From the NCBI GenBank assembly GCA_016710525.1, contig JADJVQ010000006.1:1-64000 (forward strand): a stretch of DNA of 64,000 bases, given 5' to 3'. The notes under the pieces are model-generated. The model worked only from the letters and a program-made list of their open reading frames with translations, made no database searches and was not told the origin of the DNA. This DNA is from Burkholderiaceae bacterium (GTDB lineage Bacteria; Pseudomonadota; Gammaproteobacteria; Burkholderiales; Burkholderiaceae_E). The position numbers and the translations under genes were made by a program. Position 1 is the first letter of the stretch. The number at the start of each line of letters is the position of its first letter. Shown here piece after piece: positions 9,423 through 17,946 of the stretch.

Positions 9423-10220
9423 ATGCTCTGGATGCGCTTTTCGCTCGATGGACGTCCGGGTTTCGGCACCCTGGACAACGATCGGATCCACCTGCACGAG
9501 GGTGACCTTTTCGACGCACCGGTGCCGACCGGTCGCATCGTCGCAACCGCCGACGTGCAGTGGCTCAGCCCCTGCCTGCCCGGAAAATTCATCTGCCTGT
9601 GGAACAATTTTCATGCCGCCGCGCTCAAGCAGTCGCTGGCAATCCCGAACGAACCGTTGTGGATCATCAAGGCGGGCAGCGCGCTGCGGGCTCACGGCCA
9701 GCCGATCGTGGCGCCCGCCGCGCAGGCCTACGACGGGCGCGTGGTGTACGAGGGCGAACTGGGCGTGGTGATCGGGCGGCGCTGCCGGGATGTCAGCGAA
9801 GCCGATGCACCCGCCGCGATCTTCGGATACACCTGCGTGAACGACGTCACCGCGCTCGAACTGATCAACCGCGATCCCGCGTTCGCGCAATGGACGCGCG
9901 CCAAGAGCTTCGACAGCTTCGGCCCGTTCGGGCCGGTGATCGCCACCGGTCTGGACCCGGCGACGCTGAGCGTGCGAACGCTGGTGGGCGGGCGTGAGCG
10001 GCAGAATTTCCCGGTGGCGGACATGATCTTCTCGCCGGCGCAGCTGGTGTCGCGGCTGTCGCGTGAAATGACGCTCGAACCCGGCGATGTGATCTCCTGC
10101 GGCACCTCGGTCGGGGTGCTGCCGATGCGTCCCGGGCACGTGATCGAGGTGACGATCGAGGGCATCGGAACCCTGCGCAACGAATACGTGGCGGCGCCGG
10201 TCGGCGACGCCGCCTGCTGA
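9423..10220 (+). CDS. Fumarylacetoacetate hydrolase (FAH) family protein
   Basis: 265-residue member of the FAH family (C-C bond hydrolases, decarboxylases and hydratases acting on 2-oxo acids). Residues likely to bind the metal are in the VVYEGELGVVIGRRC segment, followed by FGYTCVNDVTA and the loop AKSFDSFGPFGPV. The C-terminal GDVISCGTSVGVLP is also a family hallmark. It begins 119 bp after the CoA ligase and is followed after 14 bp by the PanE-like gene. A role late in ring or side-chain breakdown is likely; oxaloacetate decarboxylase-like activity is an alternative. Confidence 0.88.
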   Translation: MLWMRFSLDGRPGFGTLDNDRIHLHEGDLFDAPVPTGRIVATADVQWLSPCLPGKFICLWNNFHAAALKQSLAIPNEPLWIIKAGSALRAHGQPIVAPAAQAYDGRVVYEGELGVVIGRRCRDVSEADAPAAIFGYTCVNDVTALELINRDPAFAQWTRAKSFDSFGPFGPVIATGLDPATLSVRTLVGGRERQNFPVADMIFSPAQLVSRLSREMTLEPGDVISCGTSVGVLPMRPGHVIEVTIEGIGTLRNEYVAAPVGDAAC

Positions 10221-10234
10221 TCGAGGACATCCGA

Positions 10235-11848
10235 ATGAAGATCACCATTGTCGGCGCCGGCGCCATCGGCGGTTACCTGGGCGCACGCCTGGCGCTGGCC
10301 GGCGAGGACGTCACCTTCGTGGCTCGCGGCCCCAACCTGGAAGCCTTGCGCGGCCAGGGCATCCGCCTGATCGAAGAGGACGGCACGCAACGTGTCGCGC
10401 ACCCGATCCGCGCCGTGCAGTCGATGGCCGATGCCGGCCCGCAGGACTATGTGCTGCTCACGCTCAAGGGCCACCAGGTCGAGCAGGTGGCGCCCGACAT
10501 GCGTGCCCTCTATGGCCCGGACACCGCGGTCGTGACCATGCAGAACGGCATCCCGTGGTGGTACTTCCACAAGCTGGGCGGGGAGTACGACGGACGCCCT
10601 GTCACGATGGTCGATCCCAAGGGCATCATCGCGGCGAACATCGAGAACGAGCGCATCATCGGCTCGGTCGTCTACCCGGCCAGCGAACTGATCGCGCCCG
10701 GCGTGGTCAAGGTCATCGAAGGCAACCGGTTCTCGCTGGGCGAGCCCGACAACAGCAAGAGCGAGCGCGCGCTGCGCCTGTCCGAGGCCATGACCCGCGC
10801 CGGCTTCAAGTCGCCGGTTTCCACGGATCTGCGCGGCGAGATCTGGCTGAAGCTCTGGGGCAACCTCACCTTCAATCCGGTGAGCGCCCTGACCCACGCC
10901 ACGCTGGCCGGCATCTGCCGGTTTCCGCTGACCCGCGAACTGGCCGCCGGCATGATGCGCGAAGCCCAGGCGGTCGCCGAAAAGCTCGGGGCCCGCATGC
11001 GCGTCTCGATCGACAAGCGCATCGCCGGTGCCGAGGCGGTGGGAGAGCACAAGACCTCGATGCTGCAGGACGTCGAGCGCGGCCGCTCCCTCGAGCTCGA
11101 CGCCTTGCTGGGCACCGTCGTTGAACTGGCCCGCATCACCGGCATCGAAACCCCGCGCATCGACGCGATCTACGCCTGCGCGTCGCTGCTTGCGGCTACT
11201 CTTGGCCAGCCAGCAGGGCCGACTGGAAGTGCAGCCGGCGAAGTACTGCGGTGGGGCTGCGGCGGCGCTGCGGCCGCGTGCGGCTGTCCGGTGCGCCGAG
11301 AACGACAGCGCCCGGCTGCGCCGGGTGCCCTGCGGTGCTCGCGTCTCGAGGCGGCTCGCGAACTCGTCGCTGCGCTCCTCGGACAGCGCGAGCCGACCGC
11401 GCTCTCGCGCGGCAACCTCGAGTCGCTGCGCTCCTCGGCGCAGTCGAACTCGGCGCACCGGACAGCAGCACGCGTCCGCAGCGCGGCGACGAGCGTCACG
11501 GGGCGTTGGGAGGTTCGGATGACGTCCCAGCAACTGAAGTCACGGGTAGCACGGACGGGTCTCTGGGCGAGGGGGCGCAAGGCGTCCGCGGGCTGTCTCG
11601 GCTGCATTTCCCTAGCGCGGCTGAATTCCCTATTGGCAACTCGCCTCACTGCTCGAATCTTCTTCCGCAAGCCTCCGCCCACAGCCCGTTCGCGGGACGG
11701 CTGTGTGCCGATGATGTGCAAGCCGTGCCCGACAGCATCGAGGAGTGCGGCGTCCAGTTCGGAAGCCGTCTCGAGACTCGCTCTCTGGCACCCGACGCGG
11801 CTCGGAACTCTTCGCCCACCACCGGCTTTCCGGACGGGCGGGTGCTGA
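10235..11848 (+). CDS. Ketopantoate reductase-like (PanE/ApbA) protein with disrupted 3' end
   Basis: NAD(P)-dependent 2-oxoacid reductase-like protein. The N-terminal Rossmann motif GAGAIGGYLGARLA and the C-terminal ApbA domain (LWGNLTFNPVSALTHAT, then EHKTSMLQDVERGR) are clear. Homology runs to about 11195 (IDAIYACASLLAAT). After that the family ending (LLASQQGRLEVQPAKY) continues in a different frame, so one base appears gained or lost near 11195-11205. The open frame then reads through the hairpin repeat block to a stop at 11846-11848, giving 537 codons against the usual 300-340. The last 200 or so codons are probably meaningless. It is the last gene of the catabolic run, and is unlikely to be the pantothenate enzyme itself. 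Confidence 0.75.
   Translation: MKITIVGAGAIGGYLGARLALAGEDVTFVARGPNLEALRGQGIRLIEEDGTQRVAHPIRAVQSMADAGPQDYVLLTLKGHQVEQVAPDMRALYGPDTAVVTMQNGIPWWYFHKLGGEYDGRPVTMVDPKGIIAANIENERIIGSVVYPASELIAPGVVKVIEGNRFSLGEPDNSKSERALRLSEAMTRAGFKSPVSTDLRGEIWLKLWGNLTFNPVSALTHATLAGICRFPLTRELAAGMMREAQAVAEKLGARMRVSIDKRIAGAEAVGEHKTSMLQDVERGRSLELDALLGTVVELARITGIETPRIDAIYACASLLAATLGQPAGPTGSAAGEVLRWGCGGAAAACGCPVRRERQRPAAPGALRCSRLEAARELVAALLGQREPTALSRGNLESLRSSAQSNSAHRTAARVRSAATSVTGRWEVRMTSQQLKSRVARTGLWARGRKASAGCLGCISLARLNSLLATRLTARIFFRKPPPTARSRDGCVPMMCKPCPTASRSAASSSEAVSRLALWHPTRLGTLRPPPAFRTGGC
11265..11484. repeat. Large hairpin element A (42-bp arms around a 136-bp core)
   Basis: The arms at 11265-11306 and 11443-11484 are inverted copies (38 of 42 positions pair, by eye). 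Between them is a 136-bp GC-rich core containing two direct copies of the GAGGAGCGCAGCGA type, read on the minus strand. The same core, about 95% identical by eye and in opposite orientation, is found in element B at 11866-12010, but B has different arms. The element begins just past the end of the panE-like homology and contains no credible gene. Short peptides read across it (SEERSDEFASRLE on the minus strand) are likely spurious. Confidence 0.75.
11485..11834. other. 350-bp spacer between hairpin elements, no credible gene
   Basis: This stretch is visibly less GC-rich than the elements on either side. It contains a small hairpin CACAGCCCG-TTCG-CGGG-A-CGGCTGTG near 11687-11712. Open frames cross it on both strands, but none has recognisable domains and they run on into the repeat elements. 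It may be the decayed remnant of an inserted sequence or an untranslated structured region. No promoter or terminator with a T-run was seen. Confidence 0.4.
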
Positions 11849-12041
11849 GCGGTCAGCGCTCGGAGTCGCCGGCGCCGAGGAGCACAGCGACTCGAGGTTG
11901 CCGCGCGCAGCGCGGACGGCTCGCGCTGTCCGAGGAGCGCAGCGACGAGTTCGCGAGCCGCCTCGAGACGCGCGCACCGCAGGGGACCCGGCGCAGCCGG
12001 GCGCCGTCGTCTCCGAGCGCTGACCGCTCAGCACCCGCCCG
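11835..12041. repeat. Large hairpin element B (31-bp perfect arms around an inverted copy of core A)
   Basis: Arms 11835-11865 and 12011-12041 form a perfect 31-bp inverted repeat. The enclosed core (about 11874-12004) is an inverted near-copy of the core of element A. The element ends 9 bp from the stop codon of tctA (12050, minus strand), while element A touches the 3' end of the plus-strand panE-like gene. The pair therefore fills a convergent intergenic region, where such structures could act as two-way terminators or mRNA 3' stabilisers. Confidence 0.75.
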
Positions 12042-12049
12042 GACCGCTC

Positions 12050-13540
12050 CTAACCCCGTACCCTGCGCATCACCGCACTGACCGGCTGCCAGAACAGCAT
12101 CAGCATGCCCAGGCCCATCAGCGACCCGACCAGCCCGTTGTCCCAGAAGATCGACAGTGCGCCCTGCGACAGCAGCATCGCCTGGCGGAAGCTCGACTCG
12201 GCCATGTCGCCCAGCACCAGTGCCAGCACCATCGGCGCCAGCGGGTAGCTCAGCTTCTTGAACAGGTAGCCCAGCACCCCGAAGAACATCATCAGCACCA
12301 CGTCGAACAGCGCGTTGTGCACGGTGTAGGCGCCGATCGCGCAGATCACCAGGATGACCGGCGCGATGATCGCGAACGGAATGCGCAGGATGGCCGCCCA
12401 CCAGGGAACCGTGGTCAGCACCACCAGCAGGCCGACGATGTTGCCCAGGTACATGCTGGCGATCAGGCCCCAGACGAAGTCCTTCTGCTCGACGAACAGC
12501 AGCGGTCCCGGCTGCAGGCCCCAGATCAGCAGTCCGCCCAGCAGTACCGCAGCGGTCGGCGAGCCCGGGATGCCCAGTGTCAGCATCGGCAGCAGGGCGC
12601 TGGTGCCGGCGGCGTGGGCCGCAGTCTCGGGGGCCACCACGCCCTCGAGCTGCCCCTGGCCGAACAGCTTGCCGTTGGGCGACAGGCGCTTGGCCACCCC
12701 ATAGCTCATGAACGAAGCCGGCGTGGCGCCGCCGGGCGTGATGCCCATCCAGCAGCCGATCAGCGTGCCGCGGATGGCGGTGGCCCAGTAACGGGGCAGC
12801 TGCTTCCAGGTCTGCCAGACCACTCGCGCATTGATGCCCGAGCGTCCGCCCTTGAAGGCCAGGCCTTCTTCCATGGTGACCAGGATTTCACCGACGCCGA
12901 ACAGGCCGATCACCGCGACCAGGAAATCGAAGCCGCGCAGCAGTTCCTGCTGGCCGAAGGTGAGGCGCAACTGGCCGGTGACCGTGTCGGTTCCGACAGC
13001 GCCCAGCGCGAAGCCCAGCATCATCGCCGCGATGGTCTTGAAGGGCTTGGCGCCGCTCATGCCCACGAAGCTGGCGAAGGTGAGGAACTGCACCGAGAAG
13101 AATTCCGCCGGGCCGAACTTGAGCGCGAATTTCGCAACCAGCGGCGCGAGGAAGGTGACCATCAGCACCGCCACCAGCGCGCCGAAGAACGACGAGGTGA
13201 AGGCGGCGGTGAGTGCTTCGCCGGCGCGACCCTGCTGGGCCAGCGGATAGCCGTCGAAGGTGGTGGCGACCGACCAGGGCTCGCCCGGGATGTTGAACAG
13301 GATCGAGGTGATCGCCCCGCCGAACAGCGCGCCCCAGTAGATGCACGAGAGCATGATGATGGCGGTGGCCGGCGGCATCGTGAACGTGAGCGGCAGCAGG
13401 ATCGCCACGCCATTGGCACCGCCCAGGCCGGGCAGCACGCCGATCAGCACGCCCAGCACGATGCCCAGCAGCATGAACCCGACGTTCTGCACGGTCAGGG
13501 CCACCGAGAACCCGTGCATCAGGTTGCCGAGATCTTCCAT
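12050..13540 (-). CDS. tctA: Tripartite tricarboxylate transporter permease TctA
   Basis: Large inner-membrane permease of a TTT transporter, 496 residues from ATG 13540, giving about 11-12 membrane segments. The conserved GVLPGLGGANGVAILLPLTF near the N-terminus and the mirrored GITPGGATPASFMSYGVAKR in the second half are the TctA signature. The start lies 2 bp after the tctB stop; the longer open frame upstream overlaps tctB and is not real. With TctB and the periplasmic TctC it should import a carboxylate with an ion gradient. Its 3' end abuts the hairpin element B. The substrate is not defined by sequence. Confidence 0.95.
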   Translation of the reverse strand: MEDLGNLMHGFSVALTVQNVGFMLLGIVLGVLIGVLPGLGGANGVAILLPLTFTMPPATAIIMLSCIYWGALFGGAITSILFNIPGEPWSVATTFDGYPLAQQGRAGEALTAAFTSSFFGALVAVLMVTFLAPLVAKFALKFGPAEFFSVQFLTFASFVGMSGAKPFKTIAAMMLGFALGAVGTDTVTGQLRLTFGQQELLRGFDFLVAVIGLFGVGEILVTMEEGLAFKGGRSGINARVVWQTWKQLPRYWATAIRGTLIGCWMGITPGGATPASFMSYGVAKRLSPNGKLFGQGQLEGVVAPETAAHAAGTSALLPMLTLGIPGSPTAAVLLGGLLIWGLQPGPLLFVEQKDFVWGLIASMYLGNIVGLLVVLTTVPWWAAILRIPFAIIAPVILVICAIGAYTVHNALFDVVLMMFFGVLGYLFKKLSYPLAPMVLALVLGDMAESSFRQAMLLSQGALSIFWDNGLVGSLMGLGMLMLFWQPVSAVMRRVRG

Positions 13541-13542
13541 GC

Positions 13543-14052
13543 TCAGAACCCCAGCAGTCGTTCGATCGGGCCCTTGGGCAGCGACACCAGGAACCAGCGC
13601 TCGAACAGCATGAACAGCGAAAGCGGCACGCCGATCGACACGCCGGCCAGCATCGGCCAGCGGAAATTGCCGTGGCGCTTCATGAAGTAGCCGATGAACA
13701 GCGCCGACGCGAAATAGATGCCGATCAGATAGATCCCGAGCACATAGACGCAGGTCGGCACGAAGACCTGGGCGATGCGGGCCAGCTGTTCGCGGGTGGC
13801 GAACGAGCGGTTCCACTTCGCCTCGACGCGCAAGGCGTCGAACAGCGTGACCAGGCCGGCCGCCGCCAGCGCCAGTCCGATGTAGAACGGAAAGTAGCCG
13901 GCCTGCGGGCCATCGTCAGCCCAGCCGGCGCCGATCCGTCGGCTGTCGATCGCGACCACCGCGCCGACCAGCACGAAGAAGCCCGCGACCGCACACTCGA
14001 CCAGGGTCGTACTCAGCCGGGAAGGGGTTTCCTTGCCATCGGGTTGCGTCAT
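13543..14052 (-). CDS. tctB: Tripartite tricarboxylate transporter small permease TctB
   Basis: Small membrane subunit of the TTT transporter, 169 residues with four predicted membrane segments (starting VECAVAGFFVLVGAVVAI; last near LSLFMLFERWFLVSLPKG). The GPQAGYFPFYIG motif after the first segment is typical of TctB. It is placed between tctC and tctA, with 13 and 2 bp gaps, so the three are one operon. It is required for transport in studied systems, although its mechanism is less clear than that of TctA and TctC. Confidence 0.93.
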   Translation of the reverse strand: MTQPDGKETPSRLSTTLVECAVAGFFVLVGAVVAIDSRRIGAGWADDGPQAGYFPFYIGLALAAAGLVTLFDALRVEAKWNRSFATREQLARIAQVFVPTCVYVLGIYLIGIYFASALFIGYFMKRHGNFRWPMLAGVSIGVPLSLFMLFERWFLVSLPKGPIERLLGF

Positions 14053-14065
14053 GCCCCAGCTCCTG

Positions 14066-15154
14066 TCACTTGGCGATGAAGCCGGCTTCCTGCATCAGCG
14101 CCTTGTGGGTCGCTTCGGCGCGGCCCAGCCAGTCGTTGAAGTCCTTGCCGGTCATGAAGGTGTCCTTGAAGGCGCCTTTCTCGACGAATTCCTTCCAGTC
14201 GGGCGTCGCCCGCACCTTCTTGAACAGCTCGATGAAGAAGGCCACCTGGTCCGGCGTCACGCCCGGGGGCATGAAGATGCCGCGCAGCATCAGGTAATCG
14301 ACATCGACCCCGGATTCCTTGCACGACGGAATGTCGTTCCAGGACTGGGTTTCGGTCACCTTGGTCTTGAACGGCATGCGTTCGTCATCGAGCACGCACA
14401 ACGGGCGCAGCTTGCCGCCGCGCCAGTGGGCGACCGCCTCGATCGGGTTGTTCACCGACGAGTTCACATGCTTGCCGACCAGTTGCACGGCCACGTCGCC
14501 GCCGCCTTTGAAGGGCACGTAGATGAACTTCTTGCCGGCCACCTTCTCGAGCGCCACCGTGATGATCTGGTCTTCCTGGCGCGAGCCGGTGCCGGCCATC
14601 TTGAAGGTGCTGGGCGGCGCCGCCCTGATCGCGTCCAGGTATTCCTTGGCCGTCTTGTAGGGGGTCTCGGCGTTCACCCACAGCACGAACTGGTCGAGAG
14701 CCAGCATCGACACCGGCGTCATGTCCTTCCAGTTGAAGGGCACGCCGGTGCCCAGCGGCGTGGTGAACAGGTTGGACAACGTGATGACGATCTTGTGCGG
14801 ATCGGCCTTGGCCGACTTGATCTCGAGGAAGCCCTCGGCGCCCGCGCCGCCGGCCTTGTTCACCACCACCAGCGGCTGCTTCATCAGCGAATGCTTGGCG
14901 ACCACGCCTTGCAGGAAGCGCGCCATCTGGTCTGCGCCGCCGCCGGTGCCCGCAGGCACGACGAATTCCACCGGCTTGGTGGGTTCCCAGGCTGCTGTTG
15001 CGCTCAGCGGAACAGCCAGGGCGGCCAGGCCGCCGGCCAGGGCGAACATCCATCCGAAGGGCTTGCGGGCCTTTCGGGCTATGCGCGAAATCGTGAATTC
15101 GCGGCCGATGCGCGCAGGCGCGGGCCGCTGTTCCGCAGGTCGAACAGCCGTCAT
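14066..15154 (-). CDS. tctC: TTT substrate-binding protein TctC (Bug family)
   Basis: Periplasmic receptor of the TTT system, 362 residues. The long N-region (MTAVRPAEQ to KPFGW) precedes a hydrophobic stretch and the cleavage-like PLSATAAWEP. The mature protein has the Bug pattern: PVEFVVPAGTGGGADQMAR near the start and FKGGGDVAVQLVGKHV in the middle. ATG 15154 has a strong GAGGAGA site 6-7 bases upstream, favouring it over the ATG at 15049. It leads the operon and is divergent from an acyl-CoA synthetase gene, with 88 bp between start codons, so ligand uptake and CoA activation are probably co-regulated. Confidence 0.93.
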   Translation of the reverse strand: MTAVRPAEQRPAPARIGREFTISRIARKARKPFGWMFALAGGLAALAVPLSATAAWEPTKPVEFVVPAGTGGGADQMARFLQGVVAKHSLMKQPLVVVNKAGGAGAEGFLEIKSAKADPHKIVITLSNLFTTPLGTGVPFNWKDMTPVSMLALDQFVLWVNAETPYKTAKEYLDAIRAAPPSTFKMAGTGSRQEDQIITVALEKVAGKKFIYVPFKGGGDVAVQLVGKHVNSSVNNPIEAVAHWRGGKLRPLCVLDDERMPFKTKVTETQSWNDIPSCKESGVDVDYLMLRGIFMPPGVTPDQVAFFIELFKKVRATPDWKEFVEKGAFKDTFMTGKDFNDWLGRAEATHKALMQEAGFIAK

Positions 15155-15242
15155 GTTGTTGTCTCCTCGTGAGAACCGCGCATGTTACTGGCACTGGCGC
15201 GGTCGTACAATCGACGGTTTGGCCAATTCCGAGGATTCGGCG

Positions 15243-16769
15243 ATGTCGCAGGAAAGCACGCTTTTGCAACTCATTTCGGCCGGTGCCGACGACGACGTCG
15301 CCTTGTCCGCGCCGGGCGTCAAGGCGCTGACGTTCGCAGGCCTGCGCGAGCAGGTGCACGGCACGGTCGCCGCGCTGAATGCGATGGGCATCGGCCGCGA
15401 GGACCGGGTCGCGATCGTCCTGAACAACGGCCCCGAAATGGCCACCGCGTTCATTTCGGTGGCAGCGGGCGCCAGTTCGGCGCCGCTCAATCCCGCGTAC
15501 CGGGCCGACGAATTCGAGTTTTATCTGGCGGACCTGAATGCCAAAGGCCTGGTCGTCGAAGCGGGCAGCAGCTCGCCGGCGGTCGAGGTGGCGCGCAAGC
15601 TCGGAGTGCGGCTGATCGAATTGCAGCCGCTGCGTGAATCCGGTGCCGGCCGGTTCGAGCTTCGCGCCGAGGGCGGCGCCGCCGGCGCGCCCGCGCGGCC
15701 CGGTCCGGCGCAGGCCGATGACATCGCACTCGTGCTGCACACGTCGGGCACCACGTCACGGCCCAAGATCGTGCCGCTGTCGCAGCGCAACGTTTGCGCC
15801 TCGGCCCGGAACATCCGCGGCTTCCTGTCGCTGACGGCCCAGGATCGCGGCCTGAACATCATGCCGCTGTTCCACATTCACGGCCTGATCGCCGGTGTGC
15901 TGGCGCCGCTGTCGGCGGGAGGGCAGGTGTGCTGCACGCCGGGCTTCAATGCGCTCAAGTTCTTCGCCTGGATGGAGGAGTCGCGGCCCACCTGGTACAC
16001 GGCGGTGCCGACGATGCATCAGACCATCCTGAGCCGCGCGGGCAACAACAAGGCGATCATCGCGGCCAACCCGCTGCGCTTCATCCGCTCGTCGTCCTCG
16101 GCAATGCCGACCCAGGTGATCCGCGAGCTCGAAGAGGTCTTCGGCGCACCGCTGGTCGAGTCCTATGGCATGACCGAGGCCGCCCATCAGATGGCGGCCA
16201 ATCCGCTGCCCCCGCGGGTGCGCAAGCCGGGTTCGGTCGGCATTGCGGCGGGCCCCGAGGTCGCGATCATGGATCTGGACGGCAATCTGCTGCCGGCCGG
16301 CGAGATCGGCGAAATCGTCATCCGTGGCGAGAACGTCACCAAGGGCTACGAGAACAACCCCAAGGCCAACGCCGAGGCGTTCACCCATGGCTGGTTTCGC
16401 ACCGGCGACCAGGGCGTGATGGATGCCGAGGGCTATGTCACCCTGACCGGCCGCCTGAAGGAGATCATCAACCGCGGCGGCGAGAAGGTGTCGCCACGCG
16501 AGGTCGACGAGGTGCTGATGGACCACCCGGCGGTGGCTCAGGTGGTGACCTTCGCGATTCCGCACGACAAGCTGGGCGAGGACGTCGGGGCCGCGGTGGT
16601 GCTGCGCGAGGGCGCGACACTCACTGAAAAGGAACTGCGCGAGTTCGCCGCCAAGCGCCTGGCCGACTTCAAGGTGCCGCGCAAGGTGCTGTTTCTTGCT
16701 GAAATTCCCAAGGGCGCGACCGGCAAGCTGCAGCGCATCGGGCTGGCGGCCAAGCTCGGCCTGGCCTGA
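15243..16769 (+). CDS. Acyl-CoA synthetase (adenylate-forming, oxalyl/medium-chain-like)
   Basis: 508-residue acid:CoA ligase. Motifs in order: LHTSGTTSRPKIVPLSQRN (P-loop), MPLFHIHGLIAG, ESYGMTEAAHQMAANPLPP, GWFRTGDQGVMDAEGY, GRLKEIINRGGEKVSPREVDE and PKGATGKLQR with the catalytic lysine. The MTEAxHQMxxNPLPP stretch is like that of oxalate-CoA ligases (Pcs60/AAE3 group), which also match its length. ATG 15243 fits the family N-terminus; upstream codons overlap tctC in antisense. It is divergent from tctCBA, so it probably activates the acid imported by that transporter. Assignment to oxalate is tentative. Confidence 0.9.
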   Translation: MSQESTLLQLISAGADDDVALSAPGVKALTFAGLREQVHGTVAALNAMGIGREDRVAIVLNNGPEMATAFISVAAGASSAPLNPAYRADEFEFYLADLNAKGLVVEAGSSSPAVEVARKLGVRLIELQPLRESGAGRFELRAEGGAAGAPARPGPAQADDIALVLHTSGTTSRPKIVPLSQRNVCASARNIRGFLSLTAQDRGLNIMPLFHIHGLIAGVLAPLSAGGQVCCTPGFNALKFFAWMEESRPTWYTAVPTMHQTILSRAGNNKAIIAANPLRFIRSSSSAMPTQVIRELEEVFGAPLVESYGMTEAAHQMAANPLPPRVRKPGSVGIAAGPEVAIMDLDGNLLPAGEIGEIVIRGENVTKGYENNPKANAEAFTHGWFRTGDQGVMDAEGYVTLTGRLKEIINRGGEKVSPREVDEVLMDHPAVAQVVTFAIPHDKLGEDVGAAVVLREGATLTEKELREFAAKRLADFKVPRKVLFLAEIPKGATGKLQRIGLAAKLGLA

Positions 16770-16778
16770 GGCCCGCGC

Positions 16779-17250
<472 letters not shown>

Positions 17251-17307
17251 GACGGGACTCCTGGTATCGACCTCGTCGAACGAGCGGGCGCACGATGGCG
17301 GGTGCCG

Positions 17308-17340
17308 CACAAAAGAAAACGGACGCGATCGCGTCCGCTT
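17308..17340 (-). terminator. Rho-independent terminator after 6S RNA
   Basis: On the minus strand, the perfect stem CGGACGCGATCGCGTCCG (17320-17337) is followed by TTTTCTTTT. It ends transcripts coming from zapA and the 6S RNA before the EVE gene. The stem is fully self-complementary, so the loop must open at the centre. Confidence 0.75.
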
Positions 17341-17351
17341 CCAGGATGAGT

Positions 17352-17528
17352 GCCCCGCCTGTGCCGGTAGACCGCCATCCTGAACCGTGAAGTTCAGGGC
17401 GGCTGCAGCGGGCATCACATCAGGTTCATCCGCAGTGGGACGATCTCAACAGCGACGCGCCATTCGCCACAGCCTTGGTTCTCGCATTGGTTCAAGGAAT
17501 GTACGGCCTTAACGAACACCGCAGGGCA
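17352..17528 (-). ncRNA. ssrS: 6S RNA
   Basis: Small RNA that binds the housekeeping RNA polymerase holoenzyme. On the minus strand the 5' end GCCCTGCGGTGTTCGT pairs with the 3' end (CAC-AG-GCGGGGC), giving a closing stem of GCCCTGC/GCGGGGC plus GTG/CAC. Inside are CCTTGAACC and GAACCAAGG, a pair seen in 6S family members, and a CCGCC...GGCGG hairpin on the 3' arm. A -10-like TACAAT (17539-17534) lies 6-7 bp before the 5' end. The length of about 177 nt, the position directly after zapA and a terminator 12 bp beyond the 3' end support the call. Exact ends are approximate. Confidence 0.8.
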
Positions 17529-17637
17529 ATGGAATTGTAGCGCCGATTGCGATGCGCGCGATGCCGCCTGTCGAATGGTCACCGGTCGGTGCGTGGGCCG
17601 GGGTCTGCCCGAGCCCCGGGCCCGGCACCGCGCGGCG

Positions 17638-17946
17638 TCAGAACAGGGTGTCCTGGCGTTTGAGCTCGGCCTCGATCGCGTCGCTCATCACACGAACCCG
17701 GCGGGTCGATTCGACAGCCGCGGGACCGCCTGGCGACTGCCTGGCCGAGATCAGCTCTTCGGCCAGCTGCAGGGCCGCCCCGACCGCGATCCGGTCGAGC
17801 TGCGTGACGCGGCTTTCGTCGCGCACCAGGCGCATCTTCTGATCGACGAGTGCGGCCGCTTCCAGAAGCCTAGCCTTTTCATCGGCGCCGACGATCAGAC
17901 GATAATCTTTGTCCAGGATCCGGACATCGATCTGTTCCATGATCAA
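17638..17946 (-). CDS. zapA: Cell division protein ZapA
   Basis: Cytoplasmic FtsZ-associated protein that promotes Z-ring bundling, 102 residues. It begins MIMEQIDVRILDKDYRLIVG, the conserved ZapA N-terminal domain, followed by a helical C-terminus rich in E, L and R. Translation may start at ATG 17946 or 17940. The ATG at 17946 overlaps the stop of the upstream zapB-like gene by 4 bp. The order zapB-zapA-6S RNA is standard in betaproteobacteria. Confidence 0.92.
   Translation of the reverse strand: MIMEQIDVRILDKDYRLIVGADEKARLLEAAALVDQKMRLVRDESRVTQLDRIAVGAALQLAEELISARQSPGGPAAVESTRRVRVMSDAIEAELKRQDTLF

Noticed and set aside
11265..12041. CRISPR array or insertion sequence
   Set aside because: No regular short repeats with unique spacers, and no transposase frame or target duplication was seen.
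11196..12081. Several open frames of 80-280 codons on both strands across the hairpin block
   Set aside because: They arise from GC-rich repeat DNA without stops; none shows domain structure and their Arg/Ser-rich products mirror the repeat symmetry.
14721..15242. Upstream extension of the acyl-CoA synthetase
   Set aside because: It would run antisense through tctC and adds no family sequence; ATG 15243 fits the family start.
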